A stretch of DNA of 64,000 nt from Nocardia harenae NBRC 108248. GTDB taxonomy: Bacteria; Actinomycetota; Actinomycetes; Mycobacteriales; Mycobacteriaceae. The position numbers and the translations under genes are program-made. This document shows positions 7,987 through 18,713 of the stretch, one piece after another (position 1 is the stretch's first letter; the number at the start of each line of letters is the position of its first letter). The notes beneath the pieces are model-generated. The model worked only from the letters and a program-made list of their open reading frames with translations, made no database searches and was not told the origin of the DNA. The stretch is from contig NZ_BDBH01000004.1 in the NCBI RefSeq assembly GCF_001612885.1, positions 620,001 through 684,000 on the forward strand, written 5' to 3'.

Positions 7987-9249
7987 GTGATCGAGAACGC
8001 GCCCGCCACGGCGGATCTGCTCGTATCGGGGCGGCCCGCATCCGCCCACCTGCGCGATGTCCGAACCCTGGCACGCCGCCTGGTCGGGCACTTCGCCGAC
8101 AATGTGGTGCCCTGCGGCACCCTGCCCGGTGACGCGCTGAGCGGCGAGATCACCGTGGTCACCCGGATCTGCCTGGAGCTCGCGCTCGACCTGCTCGACG
8201 GCAGGGAATCCGCGGAGAAGACACAGCGGGTCCAGGAGGCCGCCGCCGACTGGGCGCGCGAGGGCATCCCGATCGACGCCATCCACAACGCGGTGCACGA
8301 GGGACTGCGCATCGGCTTCGACCTGATCCTGGCCAAGGCGGGCGCGCAGGACTCCCCCGCCATGGTCGACCTGGCGCGCCGGTTCATGGGAATTCAGGAC
8401 CGGATCACCCGCGCGGTCTCCACCGCATACGTGCGCGAGCTGAAATCGGTTGTCTCCGAGCATCACACCGCCGTGCACACGCTCACCTCCGCACTGCTCG
8501 GCGGGCGCAGCACCTCCACCATGGCGCGGGAGAGCGCGGTCGCCATCGCGGACTCGTACCACGTGCTCGCGCTTGCCGTCCCGCCGCACCGCGACGAGCA
8601 CAATATCGCCCTCGACGCCCAGGTCGTGGCGCGGCGCAAGCTGCGCAGGCTGCAGGCCGCGCTCGCCGACCGCTGCGGCGGCGACGCGCTCGCCCTGCTC
8701 AGCGTGGACGGCGGCACCGTGCTGCTGCCCACCGACCGCTGCACCGAGCAGACCCTGGACTCCCTGATCGACCAGCTCTCGGTCGCCGCCCAGGTGCCGC
8801 TGGTCGCCACCACCGTGCGGGCCGAGCGGGAGAGCATCCCGCTCGCCACCGACCAGGCACACGAACTGCTCGACGTGGTGCAGCGGCTCGGCTGGCCGCA
8901 CCGGCTGCACCGCTTCGACGACCTGGTGCTCGAATACCAGCTGGCCCGCCCCGGCCCCGCGCGCACCGTGCTCGCCGCCGCGCTGGAACCGCTCGACGAA
9001 CAGCCGGACCTGCTGCAGACCCTGCGCACCTACATCGCCAAGGACCTGAACCGGCAGCGCACCGCCCGCGCGCTGCACGTGCACGCCAATACCGTCGATC
9101 ACCGCTTCCGCCGGATCGGGCAGCTCACCGGCTTCGACCCCGGCCAGGCGCACGGGCTGTGGTATCTGCGCTCGGCGCTGATCGCCCGCGCCTTCGAAGC
9201 CGGTGCCGCCGATCCGGCGCGCCGCACCCCGGATTCCGCCGCCGGATAG
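7987..9249 (+). CDS. PucR-type helix-turn-helix regulator
   Basis: A 420-residue cytoplasmic regulator. The C-terminus carries the PucR HTH_30 signature: 'LRTYIAKDLNRQRTARAL' and 'HVHANTVDHRFRRIGQLTG'. The N-terminal ~160 residues form a helical input domain ('ARRLVGHFADNVVPCGTLPG'), and the middle resembles the GGDEF-like CdaR domain of actinobacterial PucR proteins. The GTG at 7987 is preceded by GGAGG with 7-base spacing. It ends 75 bp before a zinc alcohol dehydrogenase on the same strand, which may be its target. Confidence 0.82.
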   Translation: MIENAPATADLLVSGRPASAHLRDVRTLARRLVGHFADNVVPCGTLPGDALSGEITVVTRICLELALDLLDGRESAEKTQRVQEAAADWAREGIPIDAIHNAVHEGLRIGFDLILAKAGAQDSPAMVDLARRFMGIQDRITRAVSTAYVRELKSVVSEHHTAVHTLTSALLGGRSTSTMARESAVAIADSYHVLALAVPPHRDEHNIALDAQVVARRKLRRLQAALADRCGGDALALLSVDGGTVLLPTDRCTEQTLDSLIDQLSVAAQVPLVATTVRAERESIPLATDQAHELLDVVQRLGWPHRLHRFDDLVLEYQLARPGPARTVLAAALEPLDEQPDLLQTLRTYIAKDLNRQRTARALHVHANTVDHRFRRIGQLTGFDPGQAHGLWYLRSALIARAFEAGAADPARRTPDSAAG

Positions 9250-9324
9250 CCCGCCCGGCTGGAACGATGGCCGCGAGAGCCACCGGCGGGTGCGCGGTGG
9301 GAGCGGCGAGGTGAGGAGGGCGCG

Positions 9325-10422
9325 GTGCAGGCAGCCGTCTACTACGGTTCGGAACCCCGGCTGGTGATCGAGGACATCCCGCGCCCGGCGCCCCGGCGCG
9401 GGGAGGTGCTGCTTCGGGTCAGCGCCTGCGGGGTGTGCCACACCGACCTGCACGTGCTGCGCTCCGAGGTCGCCTTCCCCACGCCCGCGGTGCTCGGGCA
9501 CGAGGTCTCCGGCGTGGTCGCCGAACTCGGGCCGGACGTCGATGGCGTCGCCGTCGGCGACGAGGTGGTGTGCAGCTTCATCATGCCGTGCGGGGATTGC
9601 AGGCACTGCGTGCGCGGCATGGAGGATCTCTGCGAGAAGTTCTTCGCCTACAACCGGTTGAAGGGCGCTCTGTACGACGGGGAGTCGCGGCTCACCGCCG
9701 CCGACGGCTCACCGCTGGCCATGTACTCCATGGGCGGGCTCGCCGAGTACTGCGTGGTACCGGCCACCGACGTGTTCCGGGTGCCGGACGGGGTCGCGCT
9801 GAACCAGGTCTCCATCCTCGGGTGCAGCACCTTCACCGCGCTCGGCGCGCTGCGCACCGCCGAACTCGGGGTCGGCGCCCGGATCGCGGTGGTCGCCGCG
9901 GGCGGCGTCGGCTCCTCGATCGTGCAGCTCGCCGCCGCGGCCGGGGCCGCACAGATCATCGCGGTCGATCTCGGCGCGGAGAAGCTCTCCGCGGTGGCCG
10001 AGCTCGGGGCGACGCACACCGTGGACGCCGCCACCGAGGACGTCGTCGCCCGGGTCAGGGAGCTCACCGACGGGCACGGCGTCGACATCGCCTTCGAGGC
10101 GCTCGGCAATGCCGCCACCTTCGGCACCGCACTCGACATCCTCGACGACGGCGGGCGCGCGGTCGTGGTCGGCATCGCCCCCGCCGGCTCCACCGGCGCC
10201 GTCGACCTGGCCCGGCTGGTGCGCCGCAAGCTGGAGATCCGCGGCTCCTACGGCGCCAAGGCCCGCACCGACATGCCCGCGCTGCTGCGCCTGGTCGCCG
10301 CCGGCTCGGTCGCCCCGCAGGAACTCATCACCCGCCGCTACCCGCTGGCCCAGGCCGACGAGGCGTACCAGGCGCTGGCCCGCGGCGAGATCGTCGGCCG
10401 GGCCATCATCGAGATGGGCTGA
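9325..10422 (+). CDS. zinc-dependent alcohol dehydrogenase family protein
   Basis: A 365-residue MDR-superfamily oxidoreductase. Catalytic zinc ligands lie in 'CGVCHTDLHVL' and 'GHEVSG'; the structural-zinc Cys cluster is 'CGDCRHCVRGMEDLC'; the NAD(P)-binding fold has 'AAGGVGSSIVQLAAAAGA'. It should reversibly oxidise an alcohol to an aldehyde; the substrate is unknown. The GTG start follows a GAGG-rich leader. Its position just after the PucR regulator suggests co-regulation. Confidence 0.9.
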   Translation: MQAAVYYGSEPRLVIEDIPRPAPRRGEVLLRVSACGVCHTDLHVLRSEVAFPTPAVLGHEVSGVVAELGPDVDGVAVGDEVVCSFIMPCGDCRHCVRGMEDLCEKFFAYNRLKGALYDGESRLTAADGSPLAMYSMGGLAEYCVVPATDVFRVPDGVALNQVSILGCSTFTALGALRTAELGVGARIAVVAAGGVGSSIVQLAAAAGAAQIIAVDLGAEKLSAVAELGATHTVDAATEDVVARVRELTDGHGVDIAFEALGNAATFGTALDILDDGGRAVVVGIAPAGSTGAVDLARLVRRKLEIRGSYGAKARTDMPALLRLVAAGSVAPQELITRRYPLAQADEAYQALARGEIVGRAIIEMG

Positions 10423-10509
10423 ACCGTCGGCGCTGCCGCGCGGGCCGCTATCGAGCCGACAGCGACCCTGCGGCGGGTCGGCGGTCGAGCCGCTGATCCC
10501 GGGTGCCGG

Positions 10510-11223
10510 TCACGCCGGGTGCCGCGACCGGTTTCCGGTGCCGGGCGGATAGGGACGGGTAAGACGGACCATCGCCCGATAGAGAGCCCGTGGTTCCGGT
10601 GGCGGGGGTAGCGGGGGCAGTTCGGTGCCCGGTGTGGCGAAGGAATGCAGCAGGTAGCCGACGAGGCGTTGCCAGGTGTCGGGGGCGGCGTCGCCGGTGG
10701 CGGCGATGACGCCCGCGTTGGCCATCAGCAGGATCACCATGTCCCGATCGGAGAATTCCGGGCGCAGCTGCCCGCCGGCCTGGGCGCGGGTGATGAGTTC
10801 GAGCAGGCCGTTGTAGGCCTGGGCGCGGCGGGCTTCCAGAGGTTTGGCGGCGGGAAAGGTCATGGTGAGCACGTCGGCAAACCCGCGGTCGGCGGCCTGC
10901 ATCGCGCAGACCGCGTGGACGTAGCCGACGAACCCGCGCCAGGGGTCGGGGTCGGCCAGTGCGGTGTCGGTCGCGGCGGCGTAGGCGTCCATGCGGTCGG
11001 CGAACACCGCGGTGATCAGCTCCTCGCGGCTGGCGAACCGCCGCGACAAGGTTGCCTTACCGACCCCGGCCTCGCGGGCGACCGCGGCCATCGACACTCC
11101 CAGGCCCTCGCACGCGAACAGGGTTCGTGCGGCGGCCAGGATGCGTTCGCGGTTGCGTTCGGCATCGACGCGCAGTTCGCGCTGCTCATCGGAGCCGGCG
11201 GCCGAGGGTTCGGGGGATGTCAC
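10510..11223 (-). CDS. TetR-family transcriptional regulator
   Basis: A 237-residue regulator with an N-terminal TetR HTH: 'RERILAAARTLFACEGLGVS' and 'MAAVAREAGVGKATLSRRFA'. An all-helical C-terminal domain with 'DMVILLMANAGVIAATGDAA' follows, then a Pro-rich tail. The GTG at 11223 is used; a second GTG two codons upstream (11229) is an equally possible start. It is divergent from the FMN/F420 oxidoreductase at 11398 and probably represses it and itself from the inverted repeat at 11240-11261. Confidence 0.86.
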   Translation of the reverse strand: MTSPEPSAAGSDEQRELRVDAERNRERILAAARTLFACEGLGVSMAAVAREAGVGKATLSRRFASREELITAVFADRMDAYAAATDTALADPDPWRGFVGYVHAVCAMQAADRGFADVLTMTFPAAKPLEARRAQAYNGLLELITRAQAGGQLRPEFSDRDMVILLMANAGVIAATGDAAPDTWQRLVGYLLHSFATPGTELPPLPPPPEPRALYRAMVRLTRPYPPGTGNRSRHPA

Positions 11224-11239
11224 AGTCACTACTCTACCC

Positions 11240-11261
11240 AAGTGGAACACCCTACCCACTT
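11240..11261. promoter_or_regulatory. candidate TetR operator
   Basis: An inverted repeat AAGTGG-N10-CCACTT lies in the divergent region, overlaid by a direct repeat of CTACCCA. The site is 17 bp from the TetR start and about 140 bp from the oxidoreductase start, as expected for a divergent autoregulated pair. Confidence 0.5.
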
Positions 11262-11397
11262 CCGTGGTTACACTCACCGTGCGAATCGGGAAGCCGGTGC
11301 CACTTCCGTGCTGCAACCGATGGACCAGCGAAAATCGCCGGTTGGCCATGCCCGCCATCCGCAACTGACCGAAACGAAAACCCCCGGAAAGGAACCC

Positions 11398-11787
11398 ATG
11401 AACACCGTTCCCGACACCCACCGCGACCTGATCGACGGCGCACACATCGCAACCCTGAGCACTGTCGGCGCCGACGGCACACCGCAGGTCACCGCCCTGT
11501 GGTACCTCGCCGACGGCGACACCGTCGCCACATCCCTGATGACCAGCCGCCAGAAATACAAGAACATCGTCGCCCACCCGAAAGCGACCCTGTTCATCGT
11601 CGACCCGGCCAACCCGTACCGGACCCTCGAGATCCGCGCGACCGCGGCCATCGAACCCGACCCCGACCTCGCCCTGTTCGACCGCGTCGTCCGTCATTAC
11701 GGCCAGGATCCCGACACCTTTCCCGCCCCGCGCGAGGACCGTGTCGTCCTGCGGCTCACCCCGACCCGAGTGGTCGCCCAAGGCTGA
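11398..11787 (+). CDS. PPOX-class F420/FMN-dependent oxidoreductase
   Basis: A 129-residue split-barrel flavoprotein of the pyridoxamine-phosphate-oxidase-like superfamily, of the size of actinobacterial F420-dependent PPOX proteins. Motifs include 'HIATLSTVGADGTPQVTALW', 'SLMTSRQKYKNIVAHPKATL' and 'YRTLEIRATAAIEPD'. Such proteins reduce quinones, biliverdin or xenobiotics using F420H2 or FMN. The ATG is preceded by GGAAAGGAAC. It is divergent from and probably repressed by the TetR protein. Confidence 0.85.
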   Translation: MNTVPDTHRDLIDGAHIATLSTVGADGTPQVTALWYLADGDTVATSLMTSRQKYKNIVAHPKATLFIVDPANPYRTLEIRATAAIEPDPDLALFDRVVRHYGQDPDTFPAPREDRVVLRLTPTRVVAQG

Positions 11788-11887
11788 AACACGCGCCCGG
11801 AGAACACCGTTCACGGCTCGTCCGGGGCGTCGGGAGCGCGCGGCGGCCGACGTGTTTCGCCGAGATCGGGTAGATGGAAGCTGTCAT

Positions 11888-11998
11888 GCCGTCGATGACG
11901 ATGTCGACGTGCGCTCCGGCCCGGGGCAGGAGCTCGTCGTCTACCACGCCGAGCCGGGCTCGGCGAGCAGCGAGGCGCTCACCCTGCTCGGGACGCCG
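11888..11998 (+). pseudogene. C-terminal remnant of an MmyB-type XRE regulator
   Basis: This frame reads 'VRSGPGQELVVYHAEPGSAS' followed by 'SEALTLLG'. It matches the end of the MmyB-like ligand-binding domain of actinobacterial XRE regulators, which typically close with 'LvvYtAEPGSpSaeaLrlL'. No HTH or upstream domain exists here, and the frame runs on into the PadR promoter. It is a relic of a deleted regulator gene directly upstream of padR. Confidence 0.55.
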
Positions 11999-12040
11999 GC
12001 GGCCGCGCGCGGCTGGGGGTTTCCCCGGATTCCGCTTCTT

Positions 12041-12070
12041 TACTCGCGGGCGTATATTCGTCTGCGAGTA
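12041..12070. promoter_or_regulatory. PadR operator and promoter
   Basis: Inverted repeat TACTCGC (12041-12047) / GCGAGTA (12064-12070) with a 16-bp spacer. The spacer carries a TATATT -10-like box (12053-12058). The site ends 14 bp before the PadR GTG. Binding would occlude RNA polymerase, so it is a strong candidate autoregulatory operator. Confidence 0.6.
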
Positions 12071-12084
12071 CAGGAGGCGGGATC

Positions 12085-12714
12085 GTGGGAGCGCGCAAGG
12101 TCGACAATCTGCTGGCGTTGGCCGTGCTCTCGGTCATGGTCGAGCGGCCCATGCACCGCTACGAGATCGCCGCCACCCTGCGCTCGCACGGCAAAGACCA
12201 GGACATGGACATCAAGTGGGGCTCGCTCTACACGGTGGTCCGCAATATGGAGAAGGCCGGTTTCCTGGAGGTCGTGGGCAGCGAGCGCGCGGGCGCCCGC
12301 CCGGAGCGGGTGATCTACCGGATCACCGAGGCGGGCCGCTCCGAACTCGTGGAGTGGACCCGCGACCTGGTGGCCCGCCCGCAACGCGAGCAGAGCCGCT
12401 TCGTGGCGGGGCTCTCGGTACTCGCCGTGCTCTCCCCCGACGAGGTCGTGACCCTGCTCGAGCAGCGCGCCGCCGCGCTCGAGGAGACGCTGGCCGAGAT
12501 CCGCGCGCAGGTCGGCGCGGTCGAGGGGCTGCCTCGGCTGTTCCTGATCGAGACCGAGTTCGGGGTCGCCATGCTGGAGGCCGAGCTGAGCTGGGTGCGC
12601 GGGCTGCGCGCCGAGCTCGCCGACGGCACCTTCCCCGAGGTCGACACCTGGCGGCAGCTCAACCGCGCCCTGTTCGACCCCGCGGCCGAGGGGTGGTCGA
12701 CGGAACGAGGCTGA
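12085..12714 (+). CDS. PadR-family transcriptional regulator
   Basis: A 209-residue regulator with the PadR winged helix: 'NLLALAVLSVMVERPMHRYE', 'WGSLYTVVRNMEKAGFLEVV' and wing 'ERVIYRITEAGRSELVEW'. The C-terminal half is a Vir-type long helical dimerisation domain. The GTG start has AGGAGG 7 bases upstream. The next gene on the strand is an FAD monooxygenase 198 bp away, a plausible target. The inducer is unknown. Confidence 0.88.
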   Translation: MGARKVDNLLALAVLSVMVERPMHRYEIAATLRSHGKDQDMDIKWGSLYTVVRNMEKAGFLEVVGSERAGARPERVIYRITEAGRSELVEWTRDLVARPQREQSRFVAGLSVLAVLSPDEVVTLLEQRAAALEETLAEIRAQVGAVEGLPRLFLIETEFGVAMLEAELSWVRGLRAELADGTFPEVDTWRQLNRALFDPAAEGWSTERG

Positions 12715-12912
12715 GCGGAAGTCACCGCGCGGGCCGCCGCCCGCGAACATCGCACACCGGGCCCGGCAACGGTGCGGCAACACCGAAGCCGAGCCCGGAT
12801 CAACCGTCTCGAACCGCGCCCGCAGAGCGCACCCGGCCACGAGGCTGGCACCACGAGGATATCCGGGTGGGCGCGCGGGACGGTTCGGGCTGCCCGAATC
12901 AGGAGAATCCCC

Positions 12913-14106
12913 ATGTCCACTTCCGCAATCCGCACCGCGATCGTCGCAGGCGGCGGCATCGCCGGAACCGTCGCCGCCACCGCCCTGCGCATGGCCGGTA
13001 TCGACGCCCGCGTGTACGAGGCCCATCCGGCCGACGCCGCCTGGCCCGGCTCCGGGCTCGCGCTCGCCCCCAACGGGCTGGCCGCGCTCGACATCATCGG
13101 CGCCGGTGACGCCGTGCGCGCCATCGACGTCCCGGTCCAGCGCACCCGCATGTCGGTCGGGCGCCACACCCACGAGCTGCCCGGGCTCGACGACCTGCCG
13201 CCGCTTTCCCTGGTCGACCGCGCCGGGCTGGTCCGGGTGCTGCGCGAGCACGCGGCCGCCGCCGGTGTGCCGTTCGAGTTCGGCGCCAGGCTCACCGGCG
13301 CCGACGAGCACGAGGACGGTGTGGCTGCCCGCTTCGCCGACGGCCGCACCGCCACCGCCGACATCCTGATCGGCGCCGACGGCATCCGCTCCGCGGTGCG
13401 CGGGCTGATCGACCCGGCCGCGCCGGGCCCGGAGTACACCGGCATGCTCGGCTTCGGCGCCGTCGTGCCGTGCGAGGTCGGCATTCCCGCGGGCACCATG
13501 CAGTTCGCGTACGGCAAACGCGCCTACTACCTGTACTGCCCGCTCGGCGACGGCCGGGTCATGTGGGGCGCCAACCTGCCACACTCCGAATACCTCACCT
13601 CCGCCGAGGCGAGGGCGATCCCCGCCGAGCAGTGGCTGCGCACCCTGCGCGAGACCTATGCCGAGGACACCCCCGGCGCCGCGCTCACCCGCGCCACCAC
13701 CCCGGAGACGCTGGAGGTCTGGGGCGCGCTGCACATCATGCCGCCGGTGCCGCACTGGTACCGCGACCGTCTGGTCCTGGTCGGCGACGCCGTGCACGCG
13801 CCGTCGAACAGCTCCGGCCAGGGCGCCTCGCTCGCCATCGAGAGCGCCGTCGAACTCGCCCGCTGCCTGCGCGACCTGCCCACCCCCGGCGCCGCCTTCG
13901 CCGCCTACGAGGCGCTGCGCCGCCCGCGCGTCGAGGGTATCGCCGCGCGCGCCGCGAAGATCAACCACAGCAAGGCGCCCGGTCCGGTCGCCCGGGTCGT
14001 CATGAACCTGCTCATGCCGATCGCCATGCGCATGATGGACCCGGAGAAGATGCTCGGTACCGAACAGCGCCACCGCATCGACTGGAACCAGCCCATCACA
14101 GCCTGA
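12913..14106 (+). CDS. FAD-dependent monooxygenase (PHBH family)
   Basis: A 397-residue flavoprotein hydroxylase. The N-terminal dinucleotide motif is 'AGGGIAGTVAATALRMAG', the middle motif 'TADILIGADGIRSAVR' (DG-type) and the C-terminal FAD motif 'LVLVGDAVHAPSNSSGQGAS'. These define class A NAD(P)H-dependent aromatic or polyketide hydroxylases. The ATG at 12913 has AGGAG upstream; the longer frame adds an Arg-rich leader. Substrate unknown; the upstream PadR regulator suggests phenolic or drug-like inducers. Confidence 0.86.
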   Translation: MSTSAIRTAIVAGGGIAGTVAATALRMAGIDARVYEAHPADAAWPGSGLALAPNGLAALDIIGAGDAVRAIDVPVQRTRMSVGRHTHELPGLDDLPPLSLVDRAGLVRVLREHAAAAGVPFEFGARLTGADEHEDGVAARFADGRTATADILIGADGIRSAVRGLIDPAAPGPEYTGMLGFGAVVPCEVGIPAGTMQFAYGKRAYYLYCPLGDGRVMWGANLPHSEYLTSAEARAIPAEQWLRTLRETYAEDTPGAALTRATTPETLEVWGALHIMPPVPHWYRDRLVLVGDAVHAPSNSSGQGASLAIESAVELARCLRDLPTPGAAFAAYEALRRPRVEGIAARAAKINHSKAPGPVARVVMNLLMPIAMRMMDPEKMLGTEQRHRIDWNQPITA

Positions 14107-14151
14107 CCCGCCGGGGGCGAGTCTTACGAGCCGACAAACTCGAGCAAACCC

Positions 14152-14187
14152 TTGACTGAATCCAAAGAAAGAACGAGACTCTCGGTT
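14152..14187 (+). promoter_or_regulatory. furA promoter, likely leaderless and Fur-autoregulated
   Basis: TTGACT (14152-14157) followed after 17 bp by GAGACT (14175-14180) would place transcription initiation at the GTG at 14188. The spacer is AT-rich relative to the region. Mycobacterial furA-katG is known to be transcribed leaderless from an AT-rich FurA-bound promoter, so the same arrangement is inferred here. This makes the TTG at 14152 a promoter element, not a start codon. Confidence 0.55.
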
Positions 14188-14607
14188 GTGCCGACGGCGA
14201 CCGAGTTCCAGCAGATGCTGCGGGGCGTGTCGCTTCGGGTGACCGCCCCGCGCATGGCGGTGCTCAGCGCGGTGCACGAAAACCCGCACGCCGATACGGA
14301 TTCCATCATCCGCGCGGTGCGCGACCGGCTCGCCGCCGTCTCGCACCAGGCGGTCTACGACTCGCTGCACACCCTCACCGCGGTGGGGCTGATCCGGTGC
14401 ATCCAGCCCCTCGGATCGGTCGCCCGCTACGAGACCAGGGTCGGCGACAACCACCACCACGTGGTGTGCCGCGACTGCGGCGCCATCGCCGACGTCGACT
14501 GCGCCACCGGCCCGGCCCCGTGCCTGACCGCGACCGACGACCACGGCTTCTCGATCGACGAGGCCGAGGTCATCTACTGGGGCCGCTGCCCCGCCTGCAA
14601 GTCCTGA
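14188..14607 (+). CDS. furA: Fur-family regulator FurA
   Basis: A 139-residue Fur protein: DNA-binding helices 'GVSLRVTAPRMAVLSAVHEN' and 'VSHQAVYDSLHTLTAVGLIR', the His-rich hinge 'YETRVGDNHHHVVCRDCGAI' that binds the regulatory metal, and a C-terminal 'CPAC' pair. Immediate position before katG identifies it as the FurA redox/iron regulator that represses katG in mycobacteria and nocardiae. The GTG at 14188 matches the family N-terminus. Confidence 0.9.
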   Translation: MPTATEFQQMLRGVSLRVTAPRMAVLSAVHENPHADTDSIIRAVRDRLAAVSHQAVYDSLHTLTAVGLIRCIQPLGSVARYETRVGDNHHHVVCRDCGAIADVDCATGPAPCLTATDDHGFSIDEAEVIYWGRCPACKS

Positions 14608-16866
<2,259 letters not shown>

Positions 16867-16882
16867 TCGTCGCTCATCAATG

Positions 16883-16910
16883 CCGGGCCGGTCCTTCGGG
16901 GCCGGCCCGG
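16883..16910 (+). terminator. intrinsic-type hairpin after katG
   Basis: A 12-bp GC-rich stem (CCGGGCCGGTCC pairing with GGGCCGGCCCGG, one G-T wobble) closes a TTCG tetraloop 16 bases after the katG stop. This is a textbook stable hairpin; no U-tract follows. Confidence 0.75.
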
Positions 16911-17078
16911 ACTCGTTCCGGCTCACCGGCGGAACACGGCGCGCACGCAGCCGTCGTCCTCGCCCCCGAGCGGATCGTCACCGCCCACCGCGGAGGTTTC
17001 CGTGGCCCGAGCGGGGGCAAGCGGGGTGCATCCGCGCCGGTTGCCGACCGGCGACCACTCGCACACCCGGAGGCTCCT

Positions 17079-17774
17079 GTGTTCGCTCGCCGTCTCGTCC
17101 TCGCCGGTCTCGTCGTCGGCGTGTGTTTCACCGGGGCCCCGGCGGCGGGCGCCGACCCGGCCGCCGACGGCGTCCCCGCGCGCACCGCCTTCGCCCTGCG
17201 CACCCCGCTCGGTGGCTGGGGTACCGGGAACGAGACCCAGCCGCGCACCGCGCTCTCGCTGGCCAAGCTCTACCTCGCCGACTACGCGGTGCGGCACGGC
17301 GTCCCCGCCGACCTCGCCGCCGCCGAACGCGCCATCCGCTTCTCCGACGACGCCGCCGCCGACACCCTCGGCGCCCGCTACCCGCAGGCCATCGGCGCGA
17401 TCGCCGCCGAATACGGGCTCGCCCGGACCGCGGGCGAGTACTGGGGAACCGTCACCACGAGCACCGCCGACGTCGCCACCTTCCTGCTCGCCAAGCAGAC
17501 CACCGACCCGAACTCCCCGCTCCTGCTCTGGATGGCCACCGCCGCCCCCACCGCGGCCGACGGCACGGCGCAGAACTGGGGCACCGCCGACGTCCCCGGC
17601 GTCATCGGCTCCAAGTGGGCCTGGTCCGACACCGGCACCCCCGAGGTCGCCTCCGCCTCCTTCGGCCCCGGCTTCGTGGTGGTCGCGCACACCACCGGCG
17701 GCACCGGCGAGCACACCGCCGATGTCTTCGCCGGGATCGCGGCGGCCGTGGCGGACACGGTGCTGCCCGGCTGA
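17079..17774 (+). CDS. secreted serine-hydrolase/beta-lactamase-like protein, copy 1
   Basis: A 231-residue protein with a signal peptide ('FARRLVLAGLVVGVCFTGAPAAGA'-type; cleavage near AGA). The mature part has an SxxK-like 'ALSLAKLYLADYAV', an SDN-like 'IRFSDDAAADTL' and a KTG-like region 'IGSKWAWSDTG', the three landmarks of penicillin-binding/beta-lactamase folds in degenerate form. It probably acts at the cell envelope; catalytic competence is uncertain. GTG at 17079 follows GGAGG. It is a tandem paralogue of the next gene. Confidence 0.75.
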   Translation: MFARRLVLAGLVVGVCFTGAPAAGADPAADGVPARTAFALRTPLGGWGTGNETQPRTALSLAKLYLADYAVRHGVPADLAAAERAIRFSDDAAADTLGARYPQAIGAIAAEYGLARTAGEYWGTVTTSTADVATFLLAKQTTDPNSPLLLWMATAAPTAADGTAQNWGTADVPGVIGSKWAWSDTGTPEVASASFGPGFVVVAHTTGGTGEHTADVFAGIAAAVADTVLPG

Positions 17775-17977
17775 GTATGCCGGGGCCGCTGCGTCATTCG
17801 CCGCCCGAGCCGGATCGTGCTACCTTGCATCGGAGTTCGCCATCGCGGCCGAACTTCCGCGCAGCGGCACCGTGGGGGGCCGCGCCGGGGTTTCGCCGCG
17901 GCGAAACCGGGCATGCGGTCTGTACTCACCCGCGGTGACCCACCGGCACGCGTCACCGATTTCCGCCGGAGGTTTCC

Positions 17978-18709
17978 GTGCCTGCTCGACTGCTCTGTAT
18001 CGCGCTCGCCGTCGCCGCGTCCTGTGTCCTGCCCGCACCGGTCGCCGGTGCCGAGCCTGCCCCGGTGACCGAGCCCGCCCCGGTGACCATCGCCACCGAC
18101 GAGGTGCCCGCCAGGACCGCGTTCTCGGCCCGCACGCTGCGCGGCGACCGGTGGGGCTCGGCCAACGAGAACGAGCCGCGCGCCGCGCTCTCGCTGGCCA
18201 AGCTCTACCTCGCCGACTACGCCGTGCGGCGCGGCGTCCCCGCCGACCTCGCCGCCGCCGAACGCGCCATCCGCTTCTCCGACGACGCCGCGGCCGACAC
18301 GCTCGACGCCGCCTACCCGAATGCGGTGGCCGAGATCGCCGCCGAGTACGGGCTGACCAACACCGGGGGCGGCTACTGGGGCACCTCGACCACCAGCACC
18401 GCCGACGTGGCCACCTTCCTGCTCACCAAACTCTGCACCGACCCCGGCTCACCGATCCTGGACTGGATGGCCGACGCCGCGCCGGTCGCCGCCGACGGCA
18501 CCGAGCAGAACTGGGGTACCGCCGAGGTACCCGGCGTTCAGGGCACCAAGTGGGGCTGGTCCGACACCGGGATCTCGGAGGTGGCCTCGGCCTCGTTCGG
18601 CGCGGGCTACGTCGTGGTAGCCAACACGATCGGCGACACCGGCGAGCACACCCAGGACGTCCTCGCCGGGGTCGGCGCCGCCGCGCTCGAGGCCGCGAAC
18701 TCGCGCTGA
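17978..18709 (+). CDS. secreted serine-hydrolase/beta-lactamase-like protein, copy 2
   Basis: A 243-residue tandem paralogue of the preceding gene. It has a signal peptide, then a short Glu/Pro repeat 'EPAPVTEPAPVT', 'ALSLAKLYLADYAV' (SxxK-like), 'IRFSDDAAADTLDA' (SDN-like) and 'GTKWGWSDTG' (KTG-like). Long blocks, including the 'RRGVPADLAAAERAIRFSDD' segment, are nearly identical to copy 1 while the leaders differ, indicating duplication followed by divergence. GTG start after GGAGG. It ends 4 bp from the convergent SRPBCC gene. Confidence 0.75.
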   Translation: MPARLLCIALAVAASCVLPAPVAGAEPAPVTEPAPVTIATDEVPARTAFSARTLRGDRWGSANENEPRAALSLAKLYLADYAVRRGVPADLAAAERAIRFSDDAAADTLDAAYPNAVAEIAAEYGLTNTGGGYWGTSTTSTADVATFLLTKLCTDPGSPILDWMADAAPVAADGTEQNWGTAEVPGVQGTKWGWSDTGISEVASASFGAGYVVVANTIGDTGEHTQDVLAGVGAAALEAANSR

Positions 18710-18713
18710 ATCG

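Noticed and set aside
14152..14187. TTG at 14152 as furA start
   Set aside because: TTGACT is better explained as the -35 box; the family N-terminus fits GTG 14188.
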